Below are positions 51,864 to 60,054 of a stretch of 64,000 nt of DNA, in pieces; the first letter of the stretch is position 1, and every line of letters begins with the position of its first letter. The notes beneath the pieces are model-generated. The model had not been told where the DNA came from. It searched no databases and was given only the letters and a program-made list of their open reading frames with translations. A program made the translations under genes and the position numbers. Source of the stretch: Kitasatospora xanthocidica (GTDB lineage: Bacteria > Actinomycetota > Actinomycetes > Streptomycetales > Streptomycetaceae); contig NZ_BNBY01000007.1 in NCBI RefSeq assembly GCF_014656195.1, positions 62,001 through 126,000 on the forward strand. Direction: 5' to 3'.

Positions 51864-53444
51864 ATGACCGAGCTGCCGCCGTACTGGCTGCGCGACAACT
51901 GCCCGTGCGCCGAGTGCCGGGACCCCCGGAACGGGCAGAAGCTGTTCCAGATCGACGACCTGCCCCAGGACCTGGCGGTCGCGGCGAGCACCGAGGCCGA
52001 CGGACGGCTGGAGGTGCTCTGGTCGGACGGGCACCGCTCCCGCTACCCGCTCTCCTGGCTGGCGGAGGAAGCCGGAGAGGACGGCCGCACCGAGGAGGGC
52101 AAGCGGCTCTGGACGGCCGGGGACTTCGCCCGCGGCATCCCCGAGGCGGAGTGGGAGGCCTACCTCGCCGACCCGGCCGAGCAGGCCGCCGTGCTCGCCG
52201 CCGTCCGCCGCAGCGGGTTCGCGGTGCTGCGCGGGGTGCCGGCCGTGGAGGGGCAGGTGCTGCGGGTGGCGGAGAGCTTCGGCTACGTGCGGGTCACCAA
52301 CTACGGGGAGCTGTTCGACGTCCGGGTCGAGCCGGACCCGAACAACCTCGCCTTCACCAGCGTCGCGATCGCCCCGCACACCGACAACCCGTACCGCGAC
52401 CCGGTGCCGACCCTGCAGCTGCTGCACTGCCTGGAGAACTCGGCGACCGGCGGGGACTCCGGGCTGGTGGACGGGTTCAAGGCGGCGGCCGTCCTCCGCG
52501 CGGAGTCGCCCGCGGACTTCGAGACGCTCACCCGCACGCCCGTCCCCTTCGTCTTCCGCGACCGCCGCACCGAGCTGCGGGCCGACCGTCCGCTGATCGA
52601 GGTGGACCCGCTGGGCCGGATCCGCGAGGTGCGGTTCAACAACCGCTCGATCGGCACCCTGCGCGGCAGCGGCGACCGGCTGAGCGCGTTCTACGCCGCC
52701 TACCGCCGGTTCGCCGCGATCACCCTGCGTCCCGAGCTGCAGCTCACCTTCCGCCTCGGCCCCGGCGACTGCCTGGTCTTCGACAACACCCGCCTCCTGC
52801 ACGCCCGTACGGCGTTCCGGCAGGACGGCCACCGGCACCTCCAGGGCTGCTACGCCGACCTGGACTCGCTGTCCTCCACCCTCGCGGTGCTGCACCGCCG
52901 CGCGGCCGCGCTGGACGCGATCGCCGGGCTGTTCGCGGGCGAGGGCGCCGGGGAGTACCTGGGCGAGGAGGTGACGATGGCGGAGCACATGCTGCAGGCC
53001 GCGGCCGCCGCCGAGGCCGCCGGGGCACCGGACCACCTGGTCGCGGCCGCCCTGCTGCACGACGTCGGACACTTCCAAGGTGCGCTGCACGGAAGGGATC
53101 TGATGCAGGGTCAGGACAACCGGCACAGCCACACCGGCGCCGACTGGCTGGCCCGCTGGTTCGGCCCGGAGGTCACCGAGCCGGTCCGGCTGCACGTGGC
53201 CGCCAAGCGCTACCTGTGCGCGGTCGAGCCCGACTACCGTGCCCGGCTGTCCGCGGCCTCGGAGTACACGCTGACCGTCCAGGGCGGCCCGATGGGCGAG
53301 CGGGAGGCGCGGGAGTTCGCCGAACTCCCGGGCGCGGTCGACGCGCTGGCCGTCCGACGCTGGGACGAGCAGGCGAAGGCGGCCGGCGCCCCCACCCCTG
53401 GTTTCGACCACTACCGCCCGCTGCTGCTCTCCCTCATGCGCTGA
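51864..53444 (+). CDS. fused organophosphonate oxygenase: TmpA-like (BBOX-type) dioxygenase + PhnZ/TmpB-like HD oxygenase
   Basis: 526 residues in one chain. Residues 1-90 are the zinc-binding N-terminal domain of gamma-butyrobetaine hydroxylases (WLRDNCPCAEC; ligands Cys13, Cys15, Cys18, His57). Residues about 100-345 are a TauD-type Fe(II)/2-oxoglutarate dioxygenase with His172-x-Asp174, His313 and Arg315. Residues about 355-526 are an HD-domain diiron oxygenase: Tyr365-Leu-Gly-Glu368, His375, His399-Asp400, His421, His444, Lys448 and Asp501, spaced as in PhnZ. TmpA and TmpB act in succession on 2-trimethylaminoethylphosphonate, giving glycine betaine and phosphate. The fusion probably does both steps; 2-aminoethylphosphonate or another aminophosphonate is also possible. 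ATG 51864 follows GAGGAGGAG. Substrate is inference; the domains are seen. Confidence 0.9.
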   Translation: MTELPPYWLRDNCPCAECRDPRNGQKLFQIDDLPQDLAVAASTEADGRLEVLWSDGHRSRYPLSWLAEEAGEDGRTEEGKRLWTAGDFARGIPEAEWEAYLADPAEQAAVLAAVRRSGFAVLRGVPAVEGQVLRVAESFGYVRVTNYGELFDVRVEPDPNNLAFTSVAIAPHTDNPYRDPVPTLQLLHCLENSATGGDSGLVDGFKAAAVLRAESPADFETLTRTPVPFVFRDRRTELRADRPLIEVDPLGRIREVRFNNRSIGTLRGSGDRLSAFYAAYRRFAAITLRPELQLTFRLGPGDCLVFDNTRLLHARTAFRQDGHRHLQGCYADLDSLSSTLAVLHRRAAALDAIAGLFAGEGAGEYLGEEVTMAEHMLQAAAAAEAAGAPDHLVAAALLHDVGHFQGALHGRDLMQGQDNRHSHTGADWLARWFGPEVTEPVRLHVAAKRYLCAVEPDYRARLSAASEYTLTVQGGPMGEREAREFAELPGAVDALAVRRWDEQAKAAGAPTPGFDHYRPLLLSLMR

Positions 53445-53591
53445 CCCACGGCGAAGGCCCCCGCCCCGAGCCGAAGGGGCGCGCCGGTGCCGAAAGGGAG
53501 AAGCGAGGAGGCCCGAGGGACGAGGGCCTTGGAGCGCCGACCGTCGGCACCGGATCCGAGCGCCCCGGAGGCGAGCGGGCGAGTCACAGCC

Positions 53592-54389
53592 TCAGTCCAG
53601 CTCCCGGGCGTGCCGCGAAAGCGCCGAGGTGGCGAGGGAGTTGTGCACGCTGAAGGCCACCGTGCCCGGCAGGTAGCGGTCCTGGGACCACTCCACGGGG
53701 GTGCCGGTCGGGTCGGTGGTGCGCCGCCGCTCGCGCAGCAGCGGGCCGCCCCGGCGGCAGCCGAGCAGCCGGGCGTCCTCGGCGTTGGCGGCGACGATGT
53801 CGATGGTGTGGTCGGCGTCGGTGAACAGGATGCCGTGCTCGCGCAGCACTTCGGTGTGCGAGACCACGTCCGCCGGCAGCTCGGCGACGATCTCGCCGAC
53901 CCGCGGCGGGTAGACGGTGCGCTCGACCATCACCGGCGTGCCGGAGAGCGTGCGCAGCCGGACCGTCACGTACACGTCGGCGCCCGGCGCCAGGCGCAGG
54001 TGCTCGCGCTCGACGGCGTCGGCCGGGCGGCGCACCAGCGAGTCCAGGATGCCGCCGGGCTCCTCGCCCATCGAGTACGCCCAGTGCGTGAAGCTGAGCA
54101 GTTCGGAGAAGCTCTGCACCCGGGCGCCGCCGAGGACGACCCGGCGGGTGCCGCGGCGGGAGGTGACCAGTCCGTCGGAGCGCAGCAGCGCGAGCGCCTG
54201 GCGGACGGTGCCGCGGGAGACGCCGTACTGCTCGGCCAGCGCACCCTCGGCGGGCAGCCGGCCGGCCTCGCCGTACGCACCGGTGGTGATGGCCTCGCGC
54301 AGGTCGGCGGCCACCTTCCGGTACAGCGCGCCGGAGCCTCGCTCCTCGGTCGCGGCGGGCCGCTGGGGCTCAGTTGCCACGTCAGTCAA
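53592..54389 (-). CDS. GntR-family (HutC-type) repressor of the phosphonate genes
   Basis: 265 residues. The winged helix is N-terminal (LYRKVAADLREAITTGAYG, then EGALAEQYGVSRGTVRQALA and DGLVTSRRGTRRVV). A UTRA ligand domain follows (VYVTVRLRTLSGTPVMVERT, DADHTIDIVAANAEDARLLG). TTG 54389 has GGAGGGACA directly before it; GTG 54380 is the alternative. It lies between the oxygenase gene and the transporter operon, both of which have the same palindrome in the promoter. It most likely releases DNA when the phosphonate or its hydroxylated form binds the UTRA domain. Confidence 0.9.
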   Translation of the reverse strand: MTDVATEPQRPAATEERGSGALYRKVAADLREAITTGAYGEAGRLPAEGALAEQYGVSRGTVRQALALLRSDGLVTSRRGTRRVVLGGARVQSFSELLSFTHWAYSMGEEPGGILDSLVRRPADAVEREHLRLAPGADVYVTVRLRTLSGTPVMVERTVYPPRVGEIVAELPADVVSHTEVLREHGILFTDADHTIDIVAANAEDARLLGCRRGGPLLRERRRTTDPTGTPVEWSQDRYLPGTVAFSVHNSLATSALSRHARELD

Positions 54390-54587
54390 TGTCCCTCCTG
54401 GGGCGGTGTCCTGCGCAGCGGTACGGGCGCGGACAGCCCGACCCTATCCCGCGGCGCATTCGAAGCATCGCATCGAACGGATCACGCTCCGATGGCCGGA
54501 TTCGACCGTTCCCGCAGCCGACCCCGGTTCTGAGCCGTCCGTTCACCTTCCCGTCACCGGACTCCGGCGTACTTACCCCCGTCAGCG

Positions 54588-54605
54588 AAGTTGGCTAGTC
54601 AACTC
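54588..54605. promoter_or_regulatory. GntR operator AAGTTGGCTAGTCAACTC before the transporter operon
   Basis: It matches the site at 51813-51830 at 15 of 18 positions (arms AAGTTG/CAACTC). It contains TAGTCA, a possible -10 element. The start of the binding-protein gene is 137 bases downstream. Confidence 0.82.
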
Positions 54606-54667
54606 GAACGGTTCCGAACGGTTCCGACGCCGGGACGCCCCCCGAACGGCTCCGACGCCCGGACGCC
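54605..54667 (+). repeat. short direct repeats in the transporter leader
   Basis: CGAACGGTTC at 54605-54614 is followed by a 25-base unit at 54615-54639 that recurs at 54643-54667 with two mismatches (period 28). Its position directly after the operator puts it in the 5' untranslated leader. Function unknown. Confidence 0.7.
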
Positions 54668-54741
54668 TCCGGACCCGCCACTCGCCAGATCCCCCGATCG
54701 AGACGCCCACTCGCAGTTCCCCCTTCTCAGGAGACTGACCC

Positions 54742-55905
54742 GTGTCCGTGCACCGCGCCCGTACCGCCGCCTTCGCGGCCGTCCTGACCGCCGCCGCGCT
54801 CTCCCTCACCGCCTGCGGTTCCGCCGGCTCCTCCGCGAAGTCCGGTGACGCCGCGGGCGGCAAGAACGCCAAGACCGCCACCTCGGCCGCCGACTTCGGC
54901 GGCATGGACGCCCTGGTCGCCGCCGCCAAGAAGGAAGGCAAGCTGCACGTCATCACGCTGCCGCGCGACTGGGCGAACTACGGCAAGCTGATGGACGGCT
55001 TCAAGGCCAAGTACGGGATCGAGATCGAGGACGAGAACCCGGACGGCTCCAGCCAGGACGAGATCAACGCGGTCACCTCCCGCAAGGGCCAGGACCGCGC
55101 CCCCGACGTCGTCGACCTGGGTGCCGCGTTCGCCACCTCCGGCGCCAAGCAGGGCCTGTTCGCCCCGTACAAGGTCGCCGACTTCGCCAAGATCCCGGAC
55201 ACCATGAAGGACGCCGACGGTCTGCGCTACAACGACTACGGCGGCTACATCTCGATCGCCTGCGACGCCAAGAAGGTCTCGGCCTGCCCGAAGACCTTCG
55301 CCGACCTGCTGAAGCCCGAGTACAAGGGCATGGTCGCCCTCAACGGCAACCCGACCAAGGCGAACGCCGCGTACAGCGCGGTCATGGCCGCGTCCCTGGC
55401 CAACGCCGGTTCGCTGGACAACATCCAGCCCGGCATCGACTTCTTCGGCAAGCTGAAGCAGGCCGGCAACTTCAACCCGGTCGAGGTCACCCCGGCGACC
55501 ATCGAGAAGGGCGAGACCCCGATCAGCATCGACTGGTCGTACCTGAACGCCGGCTACGCCGAGAAGTTCAAGGACAAGGGCATCGACTGGCAGGTCAGCA
55601 TCCCGTCCGACGGCATCTACGCCAACTTCTACAACCAGGCCATCAACAAGGACGCGCCGCACCCGGCCGCCGCCCGCCTGTGGGAGGAGTACCTCTACAG
55701 CGCGGAGGGCCAGAACGGCTTCCTGGGCGGCTACGCCACCCCGGCCCTGTTCGACGCCATGAAGACCGCCGGCACCCTGGACACGGCCGCCGCCGCCAAG
55801 CTGCCGGTCGTCGAGAAGCCCTTCACCACCTTCCCGACCGACGACCAGACCACGGCGGCCAAGAAGGTCGTGACCGAGAACTGGGCCAAGGCGATCTCGG
55901 GCTGA
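54742..55905 (+). CDS. ABC transporter substrate-binding lipoprotein (phosphonate-type, putative)
   Basis: 387 residues from GTG 54742 (AGGAG upstream). The signal peptide ends in the lipobox LTACG. The mature protein is a periplasmic-binding fold of the Fe/thiamine/2-aminoethylphosphonate class (VTSRKGQDRAPDVVDLGAAF, YNDYGGYISIACDAKKV, EKGETPISIDWSYLNAGYA). It captures the substrate outside the membrane for the permeases encoded next. A phosphonate ligand is inferred from the adjacent oxygenase and shared operator; spermidine- or iron-type ligands cannot be excluded from sequence alone. Confidence 0.88.
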   Translation: MSVHRARTAAFAAVLTAAALSLTACGSAGSSAKSGDAAGGKNAKTATSAADFGGMDALVAAAKKEGKLHVITLPRDWANYGKLMDGFKAKYGIEIEDENPDGSSQDEINAVTSRKGQDRAPDVVDLGAAFATSGAKQGLFAPYKVADFAKIPDTMKDADGLRYNDYGGYISIACDAKKVSACPKTFADLLKPEYKGMVALNGNPTKANAAYSAVMAASLANAGSLDNIQPGIDFFGKLKQAGNFNPVEVTPATIEKGETPISIDWSYLNAGYAEKFKDKGIDWQVSIPSDGIYANFYNQAINKDAPHPAAARLWEEYLYSAEGQNGFLGGYATPALFDAMKTAGTLDTAAAAKLPVVEKPFTTFPTDDQTTAAKKVVTENWAKAISG

Positions 55906-55913
55906 TCTGACTC

Positions 55914-56894
55914 ATGACTACGGCTCCCACCCCGGTGCCGGCCAGCGCCTCCGCCGCCCAGAGCGGCGGGGGCGCCCCCGGCCCCGCAACCCCCGCCCCC
56001 ACGGCCTCGGCCCGTACGGCCAAGGCCCCCCGCCCCGGCAGGCGCCGGGCCGGCCGCGGCCACGCCTGGCTCGCCGCCCTCCCCCTGCTGCTGTTCTTCG
56101 TGATCGGCTTCGGCCTGCCGGCCGTCGCGATCGCCATCGGCGCGTTCACCACGTCCTCGGACGCGCCCGACGGCGGCGGCACGTTCACCACCGCCAACCT
56201 CACCGCCTCCCTCCAGGGCGCCTACTGGACGGCCCTGTGGGGCAGCGTGAAGCTCTCGCTGCTGACCGCGCTGATCGCCACCGTGGTCGGCCTGCCGCTG
56301 GCCCAGGCGGTGGCCACCTCCCGGTTCCGGATGTTCCGCGAGGCGGTGATGTCGGCCTCCGGCGTGCTCGCCAACTTCGGCGGCGTGCCGCTCGCCTTCA
56401 TGTTCGTCGCCACCCTCGGCAACTCCGGTGAGGTCACCAAGAAGCTCGGCCTGACCGCGCACGGCTGGAGCCTCTACACCTTCTCCGGCCTCTCGGTGGT
56501 CTACCTCTACTTCCTGGTCCCGCTGATGGTCATCACCATCACCCCGGCCCTGGAGGGCCTGCGGGTCCAGTGGCGCGAGGCCGCCTACAACAACGGCGCC
56601 ACCTCGCTGCAGTACTGGCGGCACGTCGCGCTGCCGGTCCTGCTGCCCTCGCTGCTCGGCGGCTTCGTGCTGCTGTTCGGCGCCTCCTTCGCCGCGTACG
56701 CCACCGCCGAGGCCATGGTGGGCAGTTCGGTGCCGCTGATCTCGATGCAGATCGGCGACGCGCTGTCCGGCAACGTCCTGGTCGGCCAGGGCAACCTCGC
56801 CCTCGCCCTCGGCCTCGACATGATCGTCGTCGCCTGCCTGGTGATGGCCGTGTACCTGCCCCTTCAGCGCCGGAGTGCCAAGTGGCTCGCCTGA
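55914..56894 (+). CDS. ABC transporter permease, subunit 1
   Basis: 326 residues. A Pro/Ala-rich cytoplasmic N-terminus of about 50 residues precedes six membrane helices. The permease coupling loop (EAA motif) is EAAYNNGATSLQYWRHVALP. It starts eight bases after the binding-protein stop and overlaps the second permease by 13 bases. It forms the membrane channel with that subunit. Confidence 0.93.
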   Translation: MTTAPTPVPASASAAQSGGGAPGPATPAPTASARTAKAPRPGRRRAGRGHAWLAALPLLLFFVIGFGLPAVAIAIGAFTTSSDAPDGGGTFTTANLTASLQGAYWTALWGSVKLSLLTALIATVVGLPLAQAVATSRFRMFREAVMSASGVLANFGGVPLAFMFVATLGNSGEVTKKLGLTAHGWSLYTFSGLSVVYLYFLVPLMVITITPALEGLRVQWREAAYNNGATSLQYWRHVALPVLLPSLLGGFVLLFGASFAAYATAEAMVGSSVPLISMQIGDALSGNVLVGQGNLALALGLDMIVVACLVMAVYLPLQRRSAKWLA

Positions 56895-57703
56895 TCGATC
56901 GCATCCGTTTCGGCCGCGGCCTGGTCCTGCTGCTCTGCGGCGTCTACTTCGCCGTACCGCTGGCCGCCTCGCTGTACTTCAGCGTCGACGACAACAAGGG
57001 CGGCACCACCTTCCGCGCCTACACCGAGCTGCTGAACGCCCCCGGCTTCACCGACAGCCTGGTGCTCAGCCTGGAACTGGCCGGCGTCACCGTCGCGGTG
57101 CTGCTGCTCCTGCTCGTCCCCGCGATGCTCGCCGCCCGGCTCGGCGCGCCCCGGCTGCGCCCGGTGATCGAGGTGCTGTGCTCGCTGCCGCTGGTCGTCC
57201 CGGTGGTCGCGCTGACCACCGGCATCATCGGCGTGCTGCGCTGGGGCCCGGACTACCTCCAGGACACACCGTTCTTCCAGACCATCGTGGCGATCCAGGA
57301 CCCGGGCTTCCCGATCGTCCTGATCATCGCGTACGTGCTGATGGCGCTGCCGTTCGCCTACCGGGCGATCGACGCCGGCCTGCGCGGCGTGGACGTCGTC
57401 ACCCTGGTCGAGGCGGCCCGCAACTGCGGCGCCGGCTGGCTGCGCGCGGTGCTCACCGTCGTCCTGCCGAACCTGCGCAGCGCGCTGCTGAACGCGGCTG
57501 TGCTCACCGTCGCCCTGGTGCTCGGCGAGTTCACCACCGCCTCCATCCTCGGCTTCGCCCCCTTCTCGGTGTGGATCAGCTCCAACGGCAAGAGCGACGG
57601 CCAGATGTCGGTCGCGGTCTCCATGCTCAGCCTGCTGATCGTCTGGCTCGTCCTGTTGCTGATGTCCGCCGTCGGCCGCGGCCGCAAGGCCGCGCGCTCC
57701 TGA
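56882..57703 (+). CDS. ABC transporter permease, subunit 2
   Basis: 273 residues from GTG 56882, which has GGAGTG six bases upstream and lies inside the end of the first permease gene. Six membrane helices; coupling motif EAARNCGAGWLRAVLTVVLP. It pairs with subunit 1. A 54-base gap leads to the ATPase gene. Confidence 0.93.
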   Translation: MARLIDRIRFGRGLVLLLCGVYFAVPLAASLYFSVDDNKGGTTFRAYTELLNAPGFTDSLVLSLELAGVTVAVLLLLLVPAMLAARLGAPRLRPVIEVLCSLPLVVPVVALTTGIIGVLRWGPDYLQDTPFFQTIVAIQDPGFPIVLIIAYVLMALPFAYRAIDAGLRGVDVVTLVEAARNCGAGWLRAVLTVVLPNLRSALLNAAVLTVALVLGEFTTASILGFAPFSVWISSNGKSDGQMSVAVSMLSLLIVWLVLLLMSAVGRGRKAARS

Positions 57704-57757
57704 GCGCACCGCCCGTACGGTCCTGAACCACCCCCCGCTTTCCAGGAGTCCCCTGCC

Positions 57758-58843
57758 ATGACCACGGCCCCCGCCCCCGTCACCGGAGTCGCGCTCGCCC
57801 CCGGCAGCGCCACCGTCGAGTTCCGCTCGCTGCGCCGCTCGTTCGGCGCCACCACCGCCCTCGACGGCCTGGACCTCACCGTCCACCCGGGCGAACTGCT
57901 CGCCCTGCTCGGCCCGTCCGGCTGCGGCAAGACCACCGCGCTGCGCATCCTGGCCGGCTTCGAGCAGCACGACTCCGGCGAGGTCCTGGTCGACGGCCGG
58001 GACATCACCGCGATCCCGGCGCACAAGCGCGACGCGGGCATGGTGTTCCAGTCGTACAGCCTCTTCCCGCACCTGACCGCGCTGGACAACGTCGCCTTCG
58101 GGCTGCGGATGCGCGGCTCCGGCAAGGCCGACCGCCGCAAGCGCGCCCAGGAGCTGCTGGAGCTGGTCGGCCTGCCGCACCGGGCCGAGCACTTCCCGCA
58201 CCAGATGTCCGGCGGCCAGCAGCAGCGCATCGCGCTCGCGCGCGCGCTCGCCCTGCAGCCGCGGGTGCTGCTGCTGGACGAGCCGCTGTCCGCGCTGGAC
58301 GCCAAGGTCCGGCTGCAGCTGCGCGAGGAGATCCGGCGCCTGCAGCAGGAGCTGGGCATCACCACCCTGTTCGTCACCCACGACCAGGAGGAGGCGCTGT
58401 CCATGGCCGACCGGGTCGCGGTGCTGCGCGCGGGCAGGCTGGAGCAGTGCGCCACGCCGTCCGAGCTGTACGGCCGGCCGGCCACCGCCTTCGTCGCCGA
58501 GTTCGTCGGCACCATGAGCCGCATCCCGTGCACCCGCGCCTCGGACGGCGTCGAGGTGCTCGGCCGCCGCCACGCGGTGGACGGCGACATCCCGGCCGAC
58601 GGCGAACTGCACGTGCTGGTCCGCCCGGAGAACGTCTCCCTCACGCCCGCCGAGAACGGCCCGGCCCTGGTGGTCTCCGCGTCCTTCCTGGGCGCCGTCA
58701 CCCGGCTCACCGTCCGCCTCGACGACGGCACCGAGGTCAAGGCCGACCTGCCGACCGAGGCCACCGCCGCCCTGCCGGCCGGCTCGCGCGCCGAGCTCAC
58801 CCTGCCGGAGCGCCCCGTGCTGGTGGACCGCCGCCCGGCCTGA
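57758..58843 (+). CDS. ABC transporter ATP-binding protein
   Basis: 361 residues. Walker A GPSGCGKTT, Q-loop VFQSYSLFPHLT, signature MSGGQQQRIALARAL, Walker B VLLLDEPLSALD and H-loop FVTHDQEEAL are intact. A C-terminal regulatory TOBE domain (LHVLVRPENVSLT onward) is typical of importers of the spermidine/iron/phosphonate group. It powers the importer encoded by the three genes before it. ATG 57758 has CCAGGAG upstream. Confidence 0.95.
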   Translation: MTTAPAPVTGVALAPGSATVEFRSLRRSFGATTALDGLDLTVHPGELLALLGPSGCGKTTALRILAGFEQHDSGEVLVDGRDITAIPAHKRDAGMVFQSYSLFPHLTALDNVAFGLRMRGSGKADRRKRAQELLELVGLPHRAEHFPHQMSGGQQQRIALARALALQPRVLLLDEPLSALDAKVRLQLREEIRRLQQELGITTLFVTHDQEEALSMADRVAVLRAGRLEQCATPSELYGRPATAFVAEFVGTMSRIPCTRASDGVEVLGRRHAVDGDIPADGELHVLVRPENVSLTPAENGPALVVSASFLGAVTRLTVRLDDGTEVKADLPTEATAALPAGSRAELTLPERPVLVDRRPA

Positions 58844-58893
58844 GAGCCTTGCACGTCCCTGCTCCGTCCTTGAGAACCACCGAAGGTACCGCC

Positions 58894-59616
58894 ATGCCTG
58901 AATCCGCCCTGCCCGAATCCGCCCTGCCCGGAGCCCCGGGAACCCCCGCCGCCGCCCTGCCCGCCGCCGTCCTCTTCGACATGGACGGCACCCTGGTCGA
59001 CACCGAGCAGCTGTGGTGGCAGACCGCCGCCGAGATCGCCGAGGAGCTCGGCCACCCGCTCACCGACCAGGACGCCCCCGAGGTGCTCGGCCAGGCCGTC
59101 GAGCACACCGCCGCCCACCTGCACCGGGTCAGCGGCACCGCGCTCGGCGAGGCCGAGCTCGCCGCCCGCCTGGGCGAGTCCTTCGCCGGCAAGGTCGCCG
59201 CGGAGACGGTGCCGCGCCCCGGCGCGCTCGCCCTGCTGGCCTCGCTGCGGGACGCCCGGGTGCCCACCGCGCTGGTCTCCGCCTCCCCGCGCGAGGTGGT
59301 GGACGTGGTGCTGTCCGCGATCGGCCGGGACTGGTTCGCCGTCACCCTGGCCGCCGAGGACACCGTGCGCACCAAGCCCGCCCCCGACCCGTACCTCGCC
59401 GCCGCCGAGCGGCTCGGCCTCGACCCGGCGGTCTGCCTCGCCGTCGAGGACACCCCGACCGGGGTCGCCTCCGCCAGCGCGGCCGGCTGCGCCGTGCTCG
59501 CCGTGCCCTCCACCCCGACCCCGATGCCGGACGGCGCCCGGATCACCCTGCTCGGCAGCCTGGAGCAGGCCGATCTCGCGCTGCTCGGGAAGCTCACCGC
59601 CGCCCCGGCGGTTTGA
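58894..59616 (+). CDS. HAD-family hydrolase (beta-phosphoglucomutase/phosphatase-like)
   Basis: 240 residues. The N-terminus contains a duplicated ESALP peptide. HAD motif I is VLFDMDGTLVDTE, motif II TALVSASP, motif III the Lys in TVRTKPAPDPYL and motif IV AVEDTPTGVASA, with a helical cap between I and II. The motif I is not the DxAGT type of phosphonoacetaldehyde hydrolase, so it is not a classical PhnX. In the operon it may remove phosphate from a phosphorylated intermediate, or clean up side products. It lies 50 bases after the ATPase gene and eight before the SMR gene. Confidence 0.85.
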   Translation: MPESALPESALPGAPGTPAAALPAAVLFDMDGTLVDTEQLWWQTAAEIAEELGHPLTDQDAPEVLGQAVEHTAAHLHRVSGTALGEAELAARLGESFAGKVAAETVPRPGALALLASLRDARVPTALVSASPREVVDVVLSAIGRDWFAVTLAAEDTVRTKPAPDPYLAAAERLGLDPAVCLAVEDTPTGVASASAAGCAVLAVPSTPTPMPDGARITLLGSLEQADLALLGKLTAAPAV

Positions 59617-59623
59617 CACCGAC

Positions 59624-59944
59624 ATGCCTTACGTCCTGCTCGCCCTCGCCATCCTGAGCGAGGTCTGCGCCACCAGCTGCCTCAAACTCACCGAGGGGTT
59701 CACCCGCCTCTGGCCCAGCCTCGGGGTCGGCATCGGCTACGCGCTCTCCTTCTACCTGCTCGGCCGCGCGCTCAAGCACATCCCGGTCTCGGTCGCCTAC
59801 GCGGTCTGGTCGGGGGCCGGCACCGCGGCGGTCGCCGGGATCGGCGTGGTCGCCTTCGGCGAGTCGCTCGGCCGGCTGCAGTGGCTGGGGCTCGCGCTGG
59901 TGATCGTCGGGGTGGTCGTGCTCAACCTCAAGGGCAGCCACTGA
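59624..59944 (+). CDS. small multidrug resistance (EmrE/Qac-type) transporter
   Basis: 106 residues, four membrane helices. The essential membrane-embedded glutamate is Glu13 (LAILSEVCATSCLKLTEGF), and VSVAYAVWSGAGTA is the signature of the quaternary-ammonium (Qac) subgroup. These proteins exchange lipophilic or quaternary ammonium cations for protons. It is the last gene of the transporter operon, seven bases after the HAD gene and followed by a strong terminator. A link with trimethylammonium substrates or the product glycine betaine is suggestive but unproven. Confidence 0.9.
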   Translation: MPYVLLALAILSEVCATSCLKLTEGFTRLWPSLGVGIGYALSFYLLGRALKHIPVSVAYAVWSGAGTAAVAGIGVVAFGESLGRLQWLGLALVIVGVVVLNLKGSH

Positions 59945-59995
59945 CGGCCACCTGACCTGTCGTCAGTTCGCGAACCAGCTGCCCAACTCGCCTGC

Positions 59996-60031
59996 CGGGG
60001 CGGGAAGTCGGACCCCCGACTTCCCGCCCCG
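59996..60031 (+). terminator. terminator of the phosphonate transporter operon
   Basis: Perfect 16-bp stem (59996-60011 with 60016-60031) with a four-base loop, about 50 bases after the SMR stop codon. Confidence 0.88.
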
Positions 60032-60054
60032 AGCCGTTCGCTACCGTGTCCCCC

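Larger units (their letters stand above)
54390..54741. promoter_or_regulatory. divergent control region between the GntR gene and the transporter operon
   Basis: About 350 bases without a gene. It contains the GntR operator at 54588-54605 and, behind it, three CGAACGGYTC units with a 25-base direct repeat (54605-54667) in the leader of the transporter operon. The GntR promoter should be near 54400-54480; no clear hexamers were found. Confidence 0.6.

Noticed and set aside
51864..53444. Carnitine/gamma-butyrobetaine hydroxylase as the sole function
   Set aside because: The N-terminal half would fit, but the fused HD domain has all PhnZ-type ligands and the adjacent importer is of the phosphonate/iron/polyamine type; a two-step phosphonate oxygenase explains more.
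58894..59616. Phosphonoacetaldehyde hydrolase (PhnX) for the HAD gene of the phosphonate operon
   Set aside because: Motif I reads DMDGT, not the DxAGT of PhnX, so it is called only a HAD hydrolase.
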